Shown here: piece after piece, positions 1-12,020 of the stretch
Layout: each line of letters opens with the position of its first letter
Numbering within the stretch: position 1 is the stretch's first letter
Assembly: GCA_034440575.1 (NCBI GenBank)
Contig: JAOTOL010001638.1
Coordinates: 1,290,001 to 1,354,000, forward strand
DNA length: 64,000 bases
Source: Imbricaverruca yamaguchii
Lineage: Eukaryota > Arthropoda > Thecostraca > Neoverrucidae
Direction: 5' to 3'
Notes under the pieces: model-generated
Told to the model about the DNA's origin: nothing
The model's database searches: none
The model's input: the letters and a program-made list of their open reading frames with translations, nothing else
Translations under genes and position numbers: made by a program

Positions 1-247
1 CTGAGCGGCTCTATCTGCCCGGGCTGCCAACTAGCTGTTGTGGGCGGTCCTGAACGGTTCTGTCTGCCCGGGCTGCCAACTAGCTGTTGTGTGTGGCGCT
101 GAGCGGCCCTGTCTGCCCGGGCTACCAACTAGCTGTTGTGGGCGATCCTGAGCGGCTCTGTCTGCCCGGGCTGCCAACTAGCTGTTGTGGCGGCTATGTC
201 TGCCCGGGCTGACAACTAGCTGTTGTGGACGGTCCTGAACGGTTCTG
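1..247. repeat. 49-bp minisatellite at the left edge
   Basis: About five copies of a 49-bp unit with the cores CTGCCCGGGCTGCCAACTAG and CTGTTGTG. Copies start near 1, 50, 99 and 148, and the last ones are shortened. The array is cut by the window edge, so its true length is unknown. No coding potential is seen. Confidence 0.9.
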
Positions 248-464
248 CACACCTTCAGTTACCACACTATTTCAGTCCTACGCGAATCGTTAGCAGTGGT
301 GGAGGCGTACTGAACAGAGTGCGCGGAACATTTCGACCCCGTCATTAAGACAATATGCACCTATTGTATCAAAGTGCTTCTGTATTGCGTGGTTTATCTG
401 ACTGGCTGGTCTTGTTGGGGGCGCTCCGCGCTGGTCGACTGACTAGCGGCGGGCGCCGCGGGAG
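248..464. other. Spacer, nothing recognised
   Basis: Non-repetitive sequence between two minisatellites. I see no gene or motif in it. Confidence 0.5.
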
Positions 465-841
465 CCGCGGGCGCTGCTCAGCTGACCCATCACTTGCTCC
501 GCGGGCGCTGCTCAGCTGACCCGCGACTCGCGCCGCGGGCGCTACTCAGCTGACCCGTCACTCGCGCCACGGGCGCTGCCCAGCTGACCCGTGACTCGCG
601 CCGCGGGCGCTGCCCACCTGACCCGTGACTCGCGCCTCGGGCGCTACTCAGCTGACCCGTCACTTGCTCCGCGGGCGCTGCTCAGCTGACCCGTCACTCG
701 CGCCGCGGGCGCTGCCCAGCTGACCCGTGACTCGCGCCTCGGGCGCTGCCCAGCTGACCCGTGACTCGCGCCACGGGCGCTGCTCAGCTGACCCGTCACT
801 CGCGCCGCGGGCGCTACTCAGCTGACCCGTGACACCAGCTG
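465..841. repeat. 34-bp minisatellite
   Basis: About eleven head-to-tail copies of a 34-bp unit built on GCGGGCGCT, CAGCTGACCCGTGACTCGC and close variants (CTGCTC/CTACTC/CTGCCC). Very GC-rich. Copies differ by scattered substitutions, mainly GTGACTCG versus GTCACTCG. Confidence 0.9.
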
Positions 842-1074
842 GAGTAATGCCGGGGTGTCTGGGGAGCGGCCGGCCAGTCCCGGTTGGTGTTGATGCTCAT
901 GTTTACCTGTCAGATAAGATATGCATTTCGGTCTGGTTTACGTTGGAGGCCGTGAGATGAGATCTGCCACCGCGGCGGCGGCTATGACAAGCTTTATTGT
1001 GAGTTCAGGAACATCAAGAGGCCCCCTAAAATGACAATAAACACTCATGTGTTTACCTACCTAAGCAGTTATCA

Positions 1075-1429
1075 AGAGGCGCAGCCAGGGAACGGGCGGG
1101 GCCCAGCACCCTCGCCCCTTGGCGACGAAAAAACACTAAATAAGAAATGGAAAAATAAAAAAATTAAATAGAAATTACATTTTGATTTGAATTGAGTTAA
1201 ATCGAATTATTTTGTTCTAAATAAAAAAAGATGTGCTCTAGATGATCACGCTTTGGTCGAGGCGCCCTTAAACACAAATAAATAACTAACTAACTAAATC
1301 AAAAAAAAAAGTTTTGAGACTCACCATGCAAGACCAAAAATTTTCGGCGTGCTTTCCACGCCCAAGGTGGTCTCTGCTCCGTCACCTTTTTGCTCGGCTT
1401 CCTTAAGGAAATCCTGGCCGCACCCCTGT
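1075..1429. mobile_element. Non-autonomous hAT-like (MITE-type) element
   Basis: The left end AGAGGCGCAGCCAGG (1075-1089) and the reverse complement of the right end, whose inner part is CCTGGCCGCACCCC (1413-1426), form an imperfect terminal inverted repeat of about 15 bp. AGTTATCA (1067-1074) and AGTTATCC (1430-1437) flank it as an almost perfect 8-bp direct repeat. Eight-base target duplications with short G-rich terminal repeats are typical of hAT-superfamily elements. The interior (about 355 bp in all) is AT-rich and has no transposase frame, so it would be non-autonomous. Assignment to hAT is inference from ends and duplication length only. Confidence 0.6.
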
Positions 1430-1437
1430 AGTTATCC

Positions 1438-2426
1438 CATTGATAATCTTCGCATGGGTTCCTAAAACATCAACAGACACACTAAGAGACGGCTCATATT
1501 GACAACGCATATGCATAGATAATGCAATGGAAACACGCCTATAAGTATTTAAAACGTACCTATGACTATTTAAAAAACATTAACACCCACAATGCATGCG
1601 AAAACCACAAACAAAAGGCAATGGTGATAACCATCTGAACAATCTGTGATACTTTACAGCAATACATTGTTACTTTATTCCTAAATTTCAGTTCAAGGTT
1701 CCACCATCGGCTAAATCATTTGAGCGAACACATTGCCCCACGTACACCTTCCGTTCAACACCTCAATGCGACTGACTGGCTTTCGATGCTGAGTGATAAT
1801 TAACAGATGTATTGGACTGTATCATTGTTCAAGTTGCACCACTTCTTACAAATATTTGCACTGATTTGCGTCGGGAAAAAGGAAAAATGGAAAAATTACA
1901 TGGTTGCCAGATTCATTAAGTACGAAATGTTGCCTTCATGCAAGCAAATCTATGTTAAGAGAAGAAGTTCACAGCTCGCAGCAGCTCGCAATCGTTCATT
2001 TTGCAGCCCTGTCCAGCAACTATTAGCTTTGTTTGCATGAAAATAGCCGTGCGTTTTCGGATGCTCGTTTTGCCCCTCCCCAATGGCGGTTGTCGACGCG
2101 TCCCTAAGCTCCAGTTCACCACCACCACCAATGGCGGTTGGGGAGTCGTGGCCGAGCTGGTCTCTTGGCATGGCATTGCTGAACAAGACAACAAGTCGTC
2201 GTCGCCGGACGCCAGGTCGTCGTCACCAGGCACCACAGTCCAGAGGCGTTACCCGGCCTGCGTGTGCGATGTGTCGACGACGGCGTCACAGCGGGTGATG
2301 GCTGGGCGCCGCGCCGATGGCCGCGTCTGGCCATCCTGGCAGCCCAATAAAGTCCCAATTGGCGACAGACACTCGGTGGTGGCCGTCGTGTCCACATTGT
2401 GCCTGGGTGTCGCAAGAAACTGTCCG
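1438..2426. other. Intergenic stretch without recognised gene
   Basis: AT-rich to about 2000, then more GC-rich. Short open frames on both strands (for example 1807-2040) have no recognisable domain, and those around 2001-2486 run into the following repeat. I see no supported gene. Confidence 0.5.
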
Positions 2427-3197
2427 GGAGTTCAGTCACAAACGCTGTCCAGGAGTCCAGTCAAACGAGACTGCAGGAGGGTCTAGTCATGCGAGACCGT
2501 CGGAGAGTCCAGTCACACGAGACTGCAGGAGGGTCCAGTCATGCGAGACTGTCGGAGAGTCCAGTCACACGAGACTGTCGGAGAGTCCAGTCACACGAGA
2601 CTGCAGGAGGGTCCAGTCATGCGAGACTGTCGGAGAGTCCAGTCACACGAGACTGTCGGAGAGTCCAGTCACACGAGACTGTCGGAGAGTCCAGTCACAC
2701 GAGACTGTCGGAGAGTCCAGTCACACGAGACTGCAGGAGGGTCCAGTCACACGAGACTGTCGGAGAGTCCAGTCACACGAGACTGTCGGAGAGTCCAGTC
2801 ACACGAAACTGTCGGAGAGTCCAGTCACACGAGACTGTCGGAGAGTCCAGTCACACGAGACTGTCGGAGAGTCCAGTCACACGAGACTGTCGGAGAGTCC
2901 GGTCACACGAGACTGTCGGAGAGTCCAGTCACACGAGACTGTCGGAGAGTCCAGTCACACGAGACTGTCGGAGAGTCCAGTCACACGAGACTGTCGGAGG
3001 GTCCAGTCACACGAGACTGTCGGAGAGTTCAGTCACACGAGACTGTCGGAGAGTCCAGTCACACGAGACTGTCGGAGAGTCCAGTCACACAAGACTGTCG
3101 GAGAGTCACGTCACACGAGACTGTCGGAGAGTCCAGTCACACGAGACTGTCGGAGAGTCCAGTCACACGAGACTGTCGGAGAGTCCAGTCACACGGA
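2427..3197. repeat. 26-bp minisatellite
   Basis: Around 29 copies of a 26-bp unit built from GAGAGTCCAGTCACACGAG followed by ACTGTCG. A minority variant has ACTGCAGGAGG in place of ACTGTCGGAGA. Because 26 is not a multiple of three, all three + frames read the same 26-residue peptide cycle. This explains three overlapping long open frames that are not genes. Confidence 0.95.
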
Positions 3198-3239
3198 ACT
3201 ACCGGGGAATTCAATTACACGAGACAGGCTATCACAATA

Positions 3240-3590
3240 GGCTATTGCCGTCTTACGAGGCTATCCACACCCGTCTTACGAGGTTATTGCCACCTGTCTT
3301 ACGAAGCTATCCACACCAGTCGCACGAGGCTATCCACACCAGTCGCACGAGGCTATCCACACCCGTCATACGAGGCACAGCCCTCATACCAGGATGTCCA
3401 TGAGTCCAGTCACACGAGACCACTCGAGGCTAATGCCAAAGACCGCCCGAGAGTTGTGTGGCGGCAGACATTGTCTGAGCGTCAAGCTACCTGCTATGCG
3501 AAACCGCTTACATCCGTCACATGGAGCCACCTACGCCCGTCTTACGAGGCCGTCCACACCAGTCACACGGGGACAGCCGGGGCCTAATCC
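3240..3590. repeat. Degenerate 23-24-bp tandem repeat
   Basis: Imperfect copies of a unit with TACGAGGCTATCCACACC and GTC(T/A)/GTCGC, near 3251-3400, with stragglers to about 3570. It lies directly after the 26-bp array and shares the CAGTCACACGAG motif, so it may be derived from it. Confidence 0.7.
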
Positions 3591-4089
3591 CTGGCGTGTA
3601 CCGCATGATAGCGAGGAAGATAAGTGCAGTAAAAATGGTCGTTCGAGAAACAAATATGGTGTAGATTCAATGGCAGCCCAGTCAGGACTCGACAGCCACC
3701 GGACTCCATTGACTGGTGATAAGGCCCTTTGTGCGGTAGTGACGACCGTCGAAACGACCATCGTTGAACCTGTCAGATATTTTGCAACAGCCGGTGTTCT
3801 TTTATGCTTAATTTGGCAGTCAGGTAAAATACGATGTTTTAAGATCAGAGCGGATTTGCAGCGTCAATTGAAGTCGATCGACAGTCGTGGCGATCACTTT
3901 TGTGGCGACCAGGGCGCCATTTATGCTCCACTTACGGCGTGCGTCGATCTTCACGTTTTTTTTTGCTTGGTGGCGCTGACAACTGCTTACCCCTGGCAAC
4001 AGGGCTTTTGTCACCTGACGGTGGTCCGATGGAGCCTTTCGACTGGTCACGTGCGGAAGGTCACGTGATCAGCACAACTTTTGACTGCT
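3591..4089. other. Spacer, nothing recognised
   Basis: Mixed-composition, non-repetitive DNA. No domain or splice-supported exon was recognised on either strand. Confidence 0.45.
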
Positions 4090-4725
4090 ACCATCCTGGC
4101 AGCTTAGTGTGGTGCTGCCGCCGTCCTGACAGTCTGGGGTGGCGCTGCCACCGACATGACAGCCCGGTGTGGCGCTGCCGCCGTCCTGACAGTCTGATGT
4201 GGCGCTGCCGCCGTCCTGACAGCCTGGTGTGGCGCTGCCGCCGTCCTGACAGCCTGGTGGCGCTGCCGCCGTCCTGACAGCCTGGTGTGGGCTGTCCTGA
4301 CAGCCTGGGGTGGCGCTGCCGCCGTCCTGACAGCCTGGTGTGGCGCTGCCGCCGTCCTGACAGCCTGGGGTGGCGCTGCCGCCGTCCTGACAGCCTGGTG
4401 TGGCGCTGCCGCCGTCCTGACAGCCTGGTGTGGCGCTGCCGCCGTCCTGACAGCCTGGTGTGGCGCTGCCGCCGTCCTGACAGCCTGGGGTGGCGCTGCC
4501 GCCGTCCTGACAGCCTGGGGTGGCGCTGCCGCCGTCCTGACAGCCTGGTGTGGCGCTGCCGCCGTCCTGACAGCCCGGTGTGGCGCTGCCGCCGTCCTGA
4601 CAGCCTGGTGTGGCGCTGCCGCCGTCCTGACAGCCTGGGGTGGCGCTGCCGCCGTCCTGACAGCCTGGGGTGGTGCTGCCGCCGTCCTGACAGTCTGACG
4701 TGGCGCTGCTGCTGTCCTGACAGTT
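4090..4725. repeat. 30-bp minisatellite
   Basis: About 21 copies of a 30-bp unit made of TGGCGCTGCCGCCGTCCTG and ACAGCCTGG(T/G)G. The 30-bp length keeps all frames open, giving false Ala/Thr-rich or Arg/Pro-rich open frames on both strands. Confidence 0.95.
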
Positions 4726-5021
4726 GTAGCGACCGTCACGATTCAGTCATTGCGGCTCGGCTGTCGGCGGCGTCGGCGGTTGTTTCGAGACACCCGTCGG
4801 CCCGCCCCGCCCACCACTAGCTGCCCAGCCAGATGGACGGCACGGGGGACAGCCGAGGAGGGCAGCTATCGATCTGGGGAGGGGTTCGCTCGTGACGGCG
4901 CGTCGGCTCACCGGAAATTGGACCGGGCCAGCGGCGGCGAAGCGAGCAGAGGACCGCATCGTTGCCATTCCGGAGCTGACCGGAGACCTGTGGATGTCGC
5001 GTTGGTCGGACCGGGTCGTTG

Positions 5022-5695
5022 ACGGCTCCCGTACTGACAGCTCCCGTACTGACGGCTCCCGTACCGACGGCTCCCGTACCGACGGCTCCCGTACTGACGG
5101 CTCCCGTACTGACGGCTCCCGTACTGACTGCTCCCGTACTGACTGCTTCCGTGCTGACAGCTCCCGTACTGATGACTCCCGTACTGACGGCTCCCGTACT
5201 GACTGCTTCCGTGCTGATGACTCCCGTACTGACGGCTCCCGTACTGACGGCTCCCGTGCTGACGGCTCCCGTACTGATGGCTCCCGTACCGACGGCTCCC
5301 GTACTGACGGCTCCCGTACTGACGGCTCCCGTACTGATGGCTCCCGTACTGACGGCTCCCGTACTGACGGCTCCCGTGCTGACGGCTCCCGTACTGATGA
5401 CTCCCGTACTGACGGCTCCCGTACTGACGCTCCCGTGCTGATGCTCCCGTACGACGGCTCCCGTACACTGACGGCTCCCGTACTGACGGCTCCCGTACCT
5501 GACGGCTCCCGTACTGACGGCTCCCGTACTGACGGCTCCCGTACTGACTGCTTCCGTGCTGACAGCTCCCGTACTGACAGCTCCCGTACTGACGGCTCCC
5601 GTACTAACGGCTCCCGTACTGACGGCTCCCGTACTGACGGCTCCCGTACTGACGGCTCCCGTACTGACGGCTCCCATACTGACGGCTCCGTGACA
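5022..5695. repeat. 15-bp minisatellite
   Basis: More than 40 copies of CTGACGGCTCCCGTA and near variants (CTGACTGCTTCCGTG, CTGATGACTCCCGTA). The 15-bp length keeps frames open on both strands (Asp-Gly-Ser-Arg-Thr cycles), which is an artefact rather than a gene. Small indels occur near 5428-5510. Confidence 0.95.
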
Positions 5696-7550
5696 CTGGT
5701 GACTGCAGGTGAGAGATATATAGTCCGAAAGCCGGCGAAATAAGCCGTTCAAGGCCGGCGAGCTTTTGGGCTGTTCTTATGATAGATATATAGCAGACTT
5801 TTCATCGGTCTTTTGCAAGCTCATACTAAAATGTCAAACAGAACACAAATATCAACGCACATGCTAGAAATAAAATAAGTATGATTGTTAATTGAGACGT
5901 GGAATGCAAATAAATTATACCGAATGTTTTTTTTCTGTGACAAGATACATGTGTTGCAGCCCAATTTCTGAATCTAACAATACTTGTCAAAATTCCATCC
6001 AGAAATTAGCCTAACGTCAACCTACCATTCTTAGCATTACTTAATGATATTGAAACAGGATATGAAATAGCTGAATCCAAAATTAAGCATGGTTTCCTGA
6101 CATCGCAATACATTAAGCTTCCTCCAAAACAACAATAAATGACATCTGGCTAACAGGTAAGTTCGCATGATTAAAATGGCGATTTCATAGACAAATGGTC
6201 AGCATTGCACAGAAACTACCCACATGTATTACACAGAAAACAAAATGTTAAAATGTTAGTTACCACCCACATTTTTGTATTTACCAAGCTTAGGTGCACT
6301 TACCTACACTAACAGTGTATGTACACCCACACTTTAGAACACTAATAGTCAACCCATTTGTTTTCTTTGGATGCGTCTTGGCAGTCCACGTGCCCAAGCC
6401 CAAATAAACAAACACGTAAACAAGGAGGCTTCATGGCAGTTAACACACCTTAAGCCACGATAAGCCCACACACAAACAAGAAGGCTTCTTGGAATTCCAC
6501 ATATGTTTGCAATTACTAGATTGTAGGGTCCCACAATTGCTTGACATTATAAGCAATTATAAAGGACGCAAGTCACCCAAATCACTCACTGTATCACCCA
6601 AATCACTCACAATGCATCTACACGTCATCTTTCACAGCGCATGCTGATTCATTTGCACGCCAGGACTTCCCAAAAAGAGAATTACCGTCAGTATTCTACT
6701 GCTTCGGAGTTGAGTAAATTTCGGAAGGTCACTAAACAAATTGAGCCAAATAAAATTATTATGCACGTAAGGTAGATGATAAATAATGCAGTTGACTACA
6801 CGTAACTTTATACCAATAATTTGTTTTGGCAAAAAGCATCGCTAAGGTATGCAATATAAATGTGTAATAGATAAAGATTGTATTGCACTTGAAAGCTTTA
6901 TAATTTTACCATCAGTATTGTATGTGTCCGGGGAACCAGGTTTTTCTTTGTCTCAGCTTATCTACTCATGATAATCACGGGAAGATGAAGGTCAGGCGAA
7001 ATCGAATGTTGAAACCGTTAAAAAAATGTTCCCACTGTTTTCTTGCATGCCCAAAAATTGTATAATCTTGATATTTTCAAATCAAAATATTTTCAAAGAA
7101 CCGTGGGCGCTGATAAAACATCAGGCCGTACCTCCCCACTCCTGTGGTTTCTTTGATTAATGTAATAATTATCACAGCTTACTGCCATAATCAGTCCATG
7201 AACAATGGATATATCAGTCGGACTTTTCTGAACATAGAAAGGCACTTAGGTATTTACCTACATGCCTATTCTTTTTGTTTAAGATGCACTAAGCTGGCAG
7301 TATGGAACTAAGTCTCTGACAATGGTAGGAGGGACTGCTTAAATACTAGATCGTGATTTCAACATTTTTTTCTTTGCATGACTACTCTGTCCTAAGTATC
7401 ATATAACATATCTTTAATGACTACACAACGACCTGGCCTGTTGAGATAAAACAAAAGAAAACTGACTTGAAAGAGGCATAATTTTCGTGGATCATCTTCG
7501 ATCTTGGACAAATCAAACAGCAATTGGCCCTTGACGATTTCGCATTCATG
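5696..7550. other. AT-rich intergenic stretch, no gene seen
   Basis: Long AT-rich, mostly unique sequence. The only open frames are short (about 60-66 codons, minus strand, near 6349-6832) and show no recognisable family. No tandem array is apparent. Confidence 0.5.
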
Positions 7551-7570
7551 CAAGTACTTAGCAAGCACAA

Positions 7571-7850
7571 AGGAGCTGCCTTATATGCCGAAAATCATAC
7601 CGGTCTTCTAACCGGGCTTCACTACGTGTTGGTCTGTCTTAAGATGAGTCTGGCGACAGCAAACCAACTGGGCACGGGCTTCGGTCACAGCAGACCGACC
7701 GGGCGCGGGGTTCGGTCACAGCAGACCGACCGGGCGCGGGGTTCGTTCACAGCAGACCAGCCCGGCGCGAGCTTCGGTCACAGCGGGCCGACCGGTCGCG
7801 AGCTTCGGTCACAGCGGGCCGACCGGGCGCGAGCTTCGGTCACAAAATAG
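7571..7850. repeat. Dispersed repeat copy A carrying a 31-bp minisatellite
   Basis: The first ~100 bases (7571-7670) are clearly homologous to 53241-53335 (shared runs CGGTCTTCT, ACCGGGCTTCA, ACAGCAAAC). They are followed by five copies of a 31-bp unit with TTCGGTCACAGC and GACCGACCGGGC. Copy B has the same flank plus a 32-bp version of the array, so flank and array moved or duplicated together. The open frame across it (7524-7850) differs from copy B largely by amino-acid-changing substitutions, which argues against a conserved protein. Confidence 0.75.
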
Positions 7851-7926
7851 AGCTTTGCCAAATATACTGGGGACACCTCTCCCTGCTTAGGACCACCGCG
7901 ATTCTCGTGATGCCTCTCCCCTGACT

Positions 7927-8135
7927 ATGGCATCGGTGGTGCTGGTGACGCCCCTTGACTGGAACATTGGTGGTGCTGGTGACGCCCCCTTGACTGGAAC
8001 ATCGGTGGTGCTGGTGACGCCTCCTTGACTGGAACATCGGTGGTGCTGGTGACGCCCCCCTTGACTGGAACATCGGTGGTGCTGGTGACGCCTCCTTGAC
8101 TGGAACATCGGTGGTGCTGGTGACGCCCTCCCCTG
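7927..8135. repeat. ~35-bp minisatellite
   Basis: About six copies of a unit with ACTGGAACATCGGTGGTG and CTGGTGACGCC. Unit length varies by one or two bases in a C-run (34-36 bp). Confidence 0.9.
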
Positions 8136-8365
8136 ACGCCACGGGACACCGTCAAGCCTGACACCATTGACACCGTCAGACACTTCTCTGCAGGCGACAG
8201 GCATCAGTCCGGCGAGTGGTCTTCCGAGGATACAAGTCCCGGACGGTGCCGCTCCACAAGTCGTCTCGCGGAACGTCCAGCCAGAGGCGGCACCCTCCAC
8301 CACCACGACCGGCGCAGCGCCTGAGCCGACCGACCGCACAGTGTGCAGCTGGATGTGCAGTGAAC

Positions 8366-8716
8366 AGCCGCCCCGCTCCCCGGGTGTGACGTCGGCGTCA
8401 CACGCCCCGCTCCCCGGGTGTGACGTCGGCGTCACACGCCCCGCTCCCCGGGTGTGACGCCGTCGTCACACCCGCCCCGCTCCCCGGGTGTGACGTCGTC
8501 GTCACACCCGCCCCGCTCCCCGGGTGTGACGTCGTCGTCACACCCGCCCAGCTCCTCGGGTGTGACGTCGTCGTCACAGCCGCCCCGCTCCCCGGGTGTG
8601 ACGTCGTCGTCACAGCCGCCCCGCTCCCCGGGTGTGACGTCGTCGTCACAGCCGCCCCGCTCCCCGGGTGTGACGTCGTCGTCACAGCCGCCCCGCTCCC
8701 CGGGTGTGACGTCGTC
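8366..8716. repeat. 36-bp minisatellite with an embedded palindrome
   Basis: About ten copies of a unit made of CCGCCCCGCTCCCCGG and GTGTGACGTCGTCGTCACA. Each unit carries an inverted repeat, GTGTGACG with CGTCACAC, around a 4-bp centre. It could form a hairpin and holds CRE-like half sites. Early copies have the centre TCGG, later ones TCGT. Confidence 0.95.
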
Positions 8717-9465
8717 ACGACGGCAGCCGCACATCGCCGCCGGCGAGTGTCATGCATGCTTCGGTTGGTCCGCCGCTGATCAGTCGGGGGAAGTGGCGCT
8801 GATCCTATTTGCCGTGTTGGAGCCGTCGGCGGTTGTTGCGGTGGTGATGATGTGGCGGGCTGCGGAGGTGTCACGTCTCAACTGACGAGCCGACGGGAGC
8901 AAGTCTGCGCCGCTGGGACCACTGTGAAGTTTTCCTTTACAAGAGCGCGGCATCGCACTGAAGTGTCGTTCTGCAACTGGAACCCAGTGCGTTGCAGTGC
9001 ATTCTCACTGGAACTACGACTAGTTAAAAATAACAGAATACAAATTTCTCCTGCCACTATTTTAGAGGATGGATTTCCGGCTGTTGCTCATGCGTTACAA
9101 TTGTAGCGAGTAATCAACGAAAGAATTGTTGCGGCTTTTCGGAAAGCATTTGCAATGCGGCTGCAACGCCCATAATACAGCATTCTCCAGGTGCGGTAAT
9201 ACGGCTACCTGTTCCGTTAAAAAGAAACTATTACGGCTAAAAAGAGGTCACAACGCGGGCCACGAAATAAGTGGGCGCGGCTGCCACCACCGACCAGGAC
9301 TGGAAGAATGCGAGCCAAGAATGAAGCATCCTTCCGAATTGCATGGCTCGAAAATCATCCTCTCCAAATGCAGGATTCCAGAAACGCCAAACGCCAATCG
9401 CCATTACCCCTACGAGAGCCGACTGTCTCATTACAGCCGTGGCGGCCGTGGTCGGCGGATCCGGC
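8717..9465. other. Spacer, no gene recognised
   Basis: Unique sequence. Short frames such as 8852-9106 and 9126-9485 show no recognisable domain. Confidence 0.45.
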
Positions 9466-10092
9466 GCGTTCTGAATCTGCGGTGAGGCGGTGGTCGCGCG
9501 GGTCACCACACCGCAACCAGGCGGCCTCAGAATCTGCGGTGAGACGGCGGCCGCGCGGGTCACCACACCGCAACCAGACGGCCCCAGACTCTGCGGTGAG
9601 ACGGCGGCCGCGAGGGTCACCACACCGCAGCCAGACGGCCTCACTCTGCGGAGAGACGGCGGCCGCGCAGGTCACCACACCGCAGCCAGACGGCGGCCGC
9701 GCGGGTCACCACACCGCAGCCAGACGGCGGCCGCGCAGGTCACCACACCGCAGCCAGACGGCGGCCGCGCGGGTCACCACACCGCAGCCAGACGGCCTCA
9801 GACTCTGCGGTGAGGCGGCGGCCGCGCGGGTCACCACACCGCAGCCAGACGGCCTCAAACTCTGCGGTGAGGCGGCGGCCGCGCAGGTCACCACACCGCA
9901 GCCAGACGGCCTCACTCTGCGGTGAGACGGCGGCCGCGCGGGTCACCACACTGCAGCCAGACGGCCCCAGACTCTGCGGAGAGACGGCGGCCGCGCAGGT
10001 CACCACACTGCAGCCAGACGGCCTCACTTTGCGGAGAGACGGCGGCCGCGCGGGTAACCACACCGCAGCCAGACGGCCTCAGACGGCCTCCG
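9466..10092. repeat. Composite 34/55-bp minisatellite
   Basis: Alternation of a core (GGCGGCCGCGCGGGTCACCA and CACCGCAGCCAGAC) with an optional ~20-bp insert (GGCCTCAGACTCTGCGGTGA). Units with the insert are about 55 bp, and those near 9675-9790 without it are about 34 bp. Each core contains a NotI-type GCGGCCGC octamer. Confidence 0.95.
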
Positions 10093-12020
10093 CTGAGCGC
10101 CCACCGGAGGGGGGGGGGAGGAGGTCAGCACCGACTCCCGGAACCAGATCATTACCGGTAGTCTGCCGGACCGGGAGCACCGTGCTGGCTGGCCTTGGTC
10201 GGATATCGGCTACTGGGCGGCTACAGGTGGCTACTGGCTGAGCGCAGTCGCAGGTGGTCGGCGGCTACCTGGCGTTACACCTCATCCGTCACTCAGTGGC
10301 GTATAGTCGGCAGTCGATACACCGGCGATTATCGCTCTCATATAGGGAGCCGTATAACTCGGTGCAGGTTGGGCGCTAAATCGCGACACATCCGGAAAGC
10401 TTCCAGGCTTTTTGCTTGCGGTTAGGTGCTGACGTCGCGTACAGCTAGTAGCAGCCTTCGAGTAAGGTCATCATTCATTCACTGCTTTGAGTTGATTGGT
10501 CCGAATTTGGCCCGAACACTGCATCAATGATCGCATAAAGTGGATAATCGCATAATGGCCACTCTAAAATGTCGCTGCAGGAAGTTGACATCAAGTCTGA
10601 TAACAGGAAGGAGCAGACGCCAAATAAGTGCCATGAATTAGAGCGGTTTTGCTACGCGGCAGACGCGACAATTAAGATGATTGAGTCTTCACCATGTACT
10701 GTATTTGGTTCCCGCTACCTCGACTTTAGTCCACGTCATCGATGTACCTGAGACATGTCCAGACTACTGCATTAATAGCCTGAGATGCAAGTGTCTGAGA
10801 GTAAAGCCGACCGCAACTGCACGGCACGATCAATCATGACATTTTCCAGTCGAGCATAACCATGGGGCAGCTGAGCGCACCACACGCCTGGCCTTGTCAC
10901 CCTTATACCATTTAATAGCCGTAATTTATCAGGCACCAGCTGTGTGAACAGGAGTCCATGTACCGAGCCCAGGGTCTTATCCCAGGTCGGTGGACAAGGC
11001 GCTCAAACTCTGTGAACCAGCTCACATCCGGGATACAAATCTCACCGCTGACCGGACACCACAAATATCGACGACATCAATTCCTGTCGCTATTCTGTCA
11101 CGGTATATCTTGCGGAACACAATCTGAGCCAATCATCAATAAGCTCTGAAGTCTTAATTAACGTCATGTGAGTAAGCCGGCGGATAACATTGTGACACTG
11201 GAATGGTTCCAGCACTGTGTTGCAGCTCGAAGCCATGGCGCGCCCTGGGTGCAGGGGCATCTGATTCCACCACAATGAACAATTAGTCGAAATCAGAGAT
11301 GATAGAATGTTAAAGCTGCCACACATTGACCATCGAAGTCGCCACTAGGTGCACCCTGTCCACAAGCCTTAACAGCGGGGGTGCACTCTACAACGAGGCG
11401 TGCGCTATGGTGAGCGACTGCGTTCTACAACGAGGCGTCCGCTACCATGAGCGGCTGTTTACTTCCCCAATCCGCCGGAACAGTTCCTGAAGACCTGAAT
11501 GTCTTGTTCTCATCAGGGAACAGAGGATAGCCTCTGCAATTTTATGTGGGAACGAAGAGCGTGGGAATGGTGCTTGTACTCAGTTTTTAGACATCGTGAC
11601 TGCAGTTTTCTACCTCTGCAATACATATGGCCGGACGACGCGGGTGTCACAAGCTAAGGGTTGTGATACCACCAGAAAGTGGACGAAAGAGCAAAAGAGC
11701 TGTCGGAACAGACAGATGCAAGCCTGCCCACGCACACCGGATACATATACAAATAAACCATTTTGACTTCACGTTTACCTGGAGTCTTGAGCTTCCTCAT
11801 GCTTTTTTGTCGTCAATCATCAGGCAAATGAGAGCGTGTGAGATCGAGTTAAGCTTGAAACGGGTGCCTGATTGCCATATTTTATTGATATTTTCAAATT
11901 TCCACCCCTCCTTGCATACACTTACAATATTTTGTTTGTGTATTCCCTTACCAGTGGAAACTCTACCATTGCAAGTGAGTGAGATGTGGCAACATCACTA
12001 ACTACGTTCGCCTTCCACAG
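10093..12020. other. Region upstream of the first visible DDR exon, no exon recognised
   Basis: No recognisable signal-peptide exon, promoter or other gene. The last bases before 12021 form a normal 3' splice site: a branch-point-like CACTAAC (11995-12001) followed by TTCCACAG (12013-12020). The short frame at 11627-12001 shows no family similarity. Confidence 0.5.

Noticed and set aside
1807..2040. Possible signal-peptide exon (hydrophobic start LFKLHHFLQIFALICVG)
   Set aside because: No donor of the required phase that leads naturally to 12021, lysine-rich continuation, and no DDR similarity.
2317..3587. Three overlapping + frames encoding HTRLSESPVTRDC-type repeats
   Set aside because: A 26-bp unit gives the same 26-residue cycle in all three frames, so this is an artefact of repetition.
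9466..10092. CRISPR array
   Set aside because: Repeats are head-to-tail without unique spacers, and the context is a eukaryotic intron-bearing locus.
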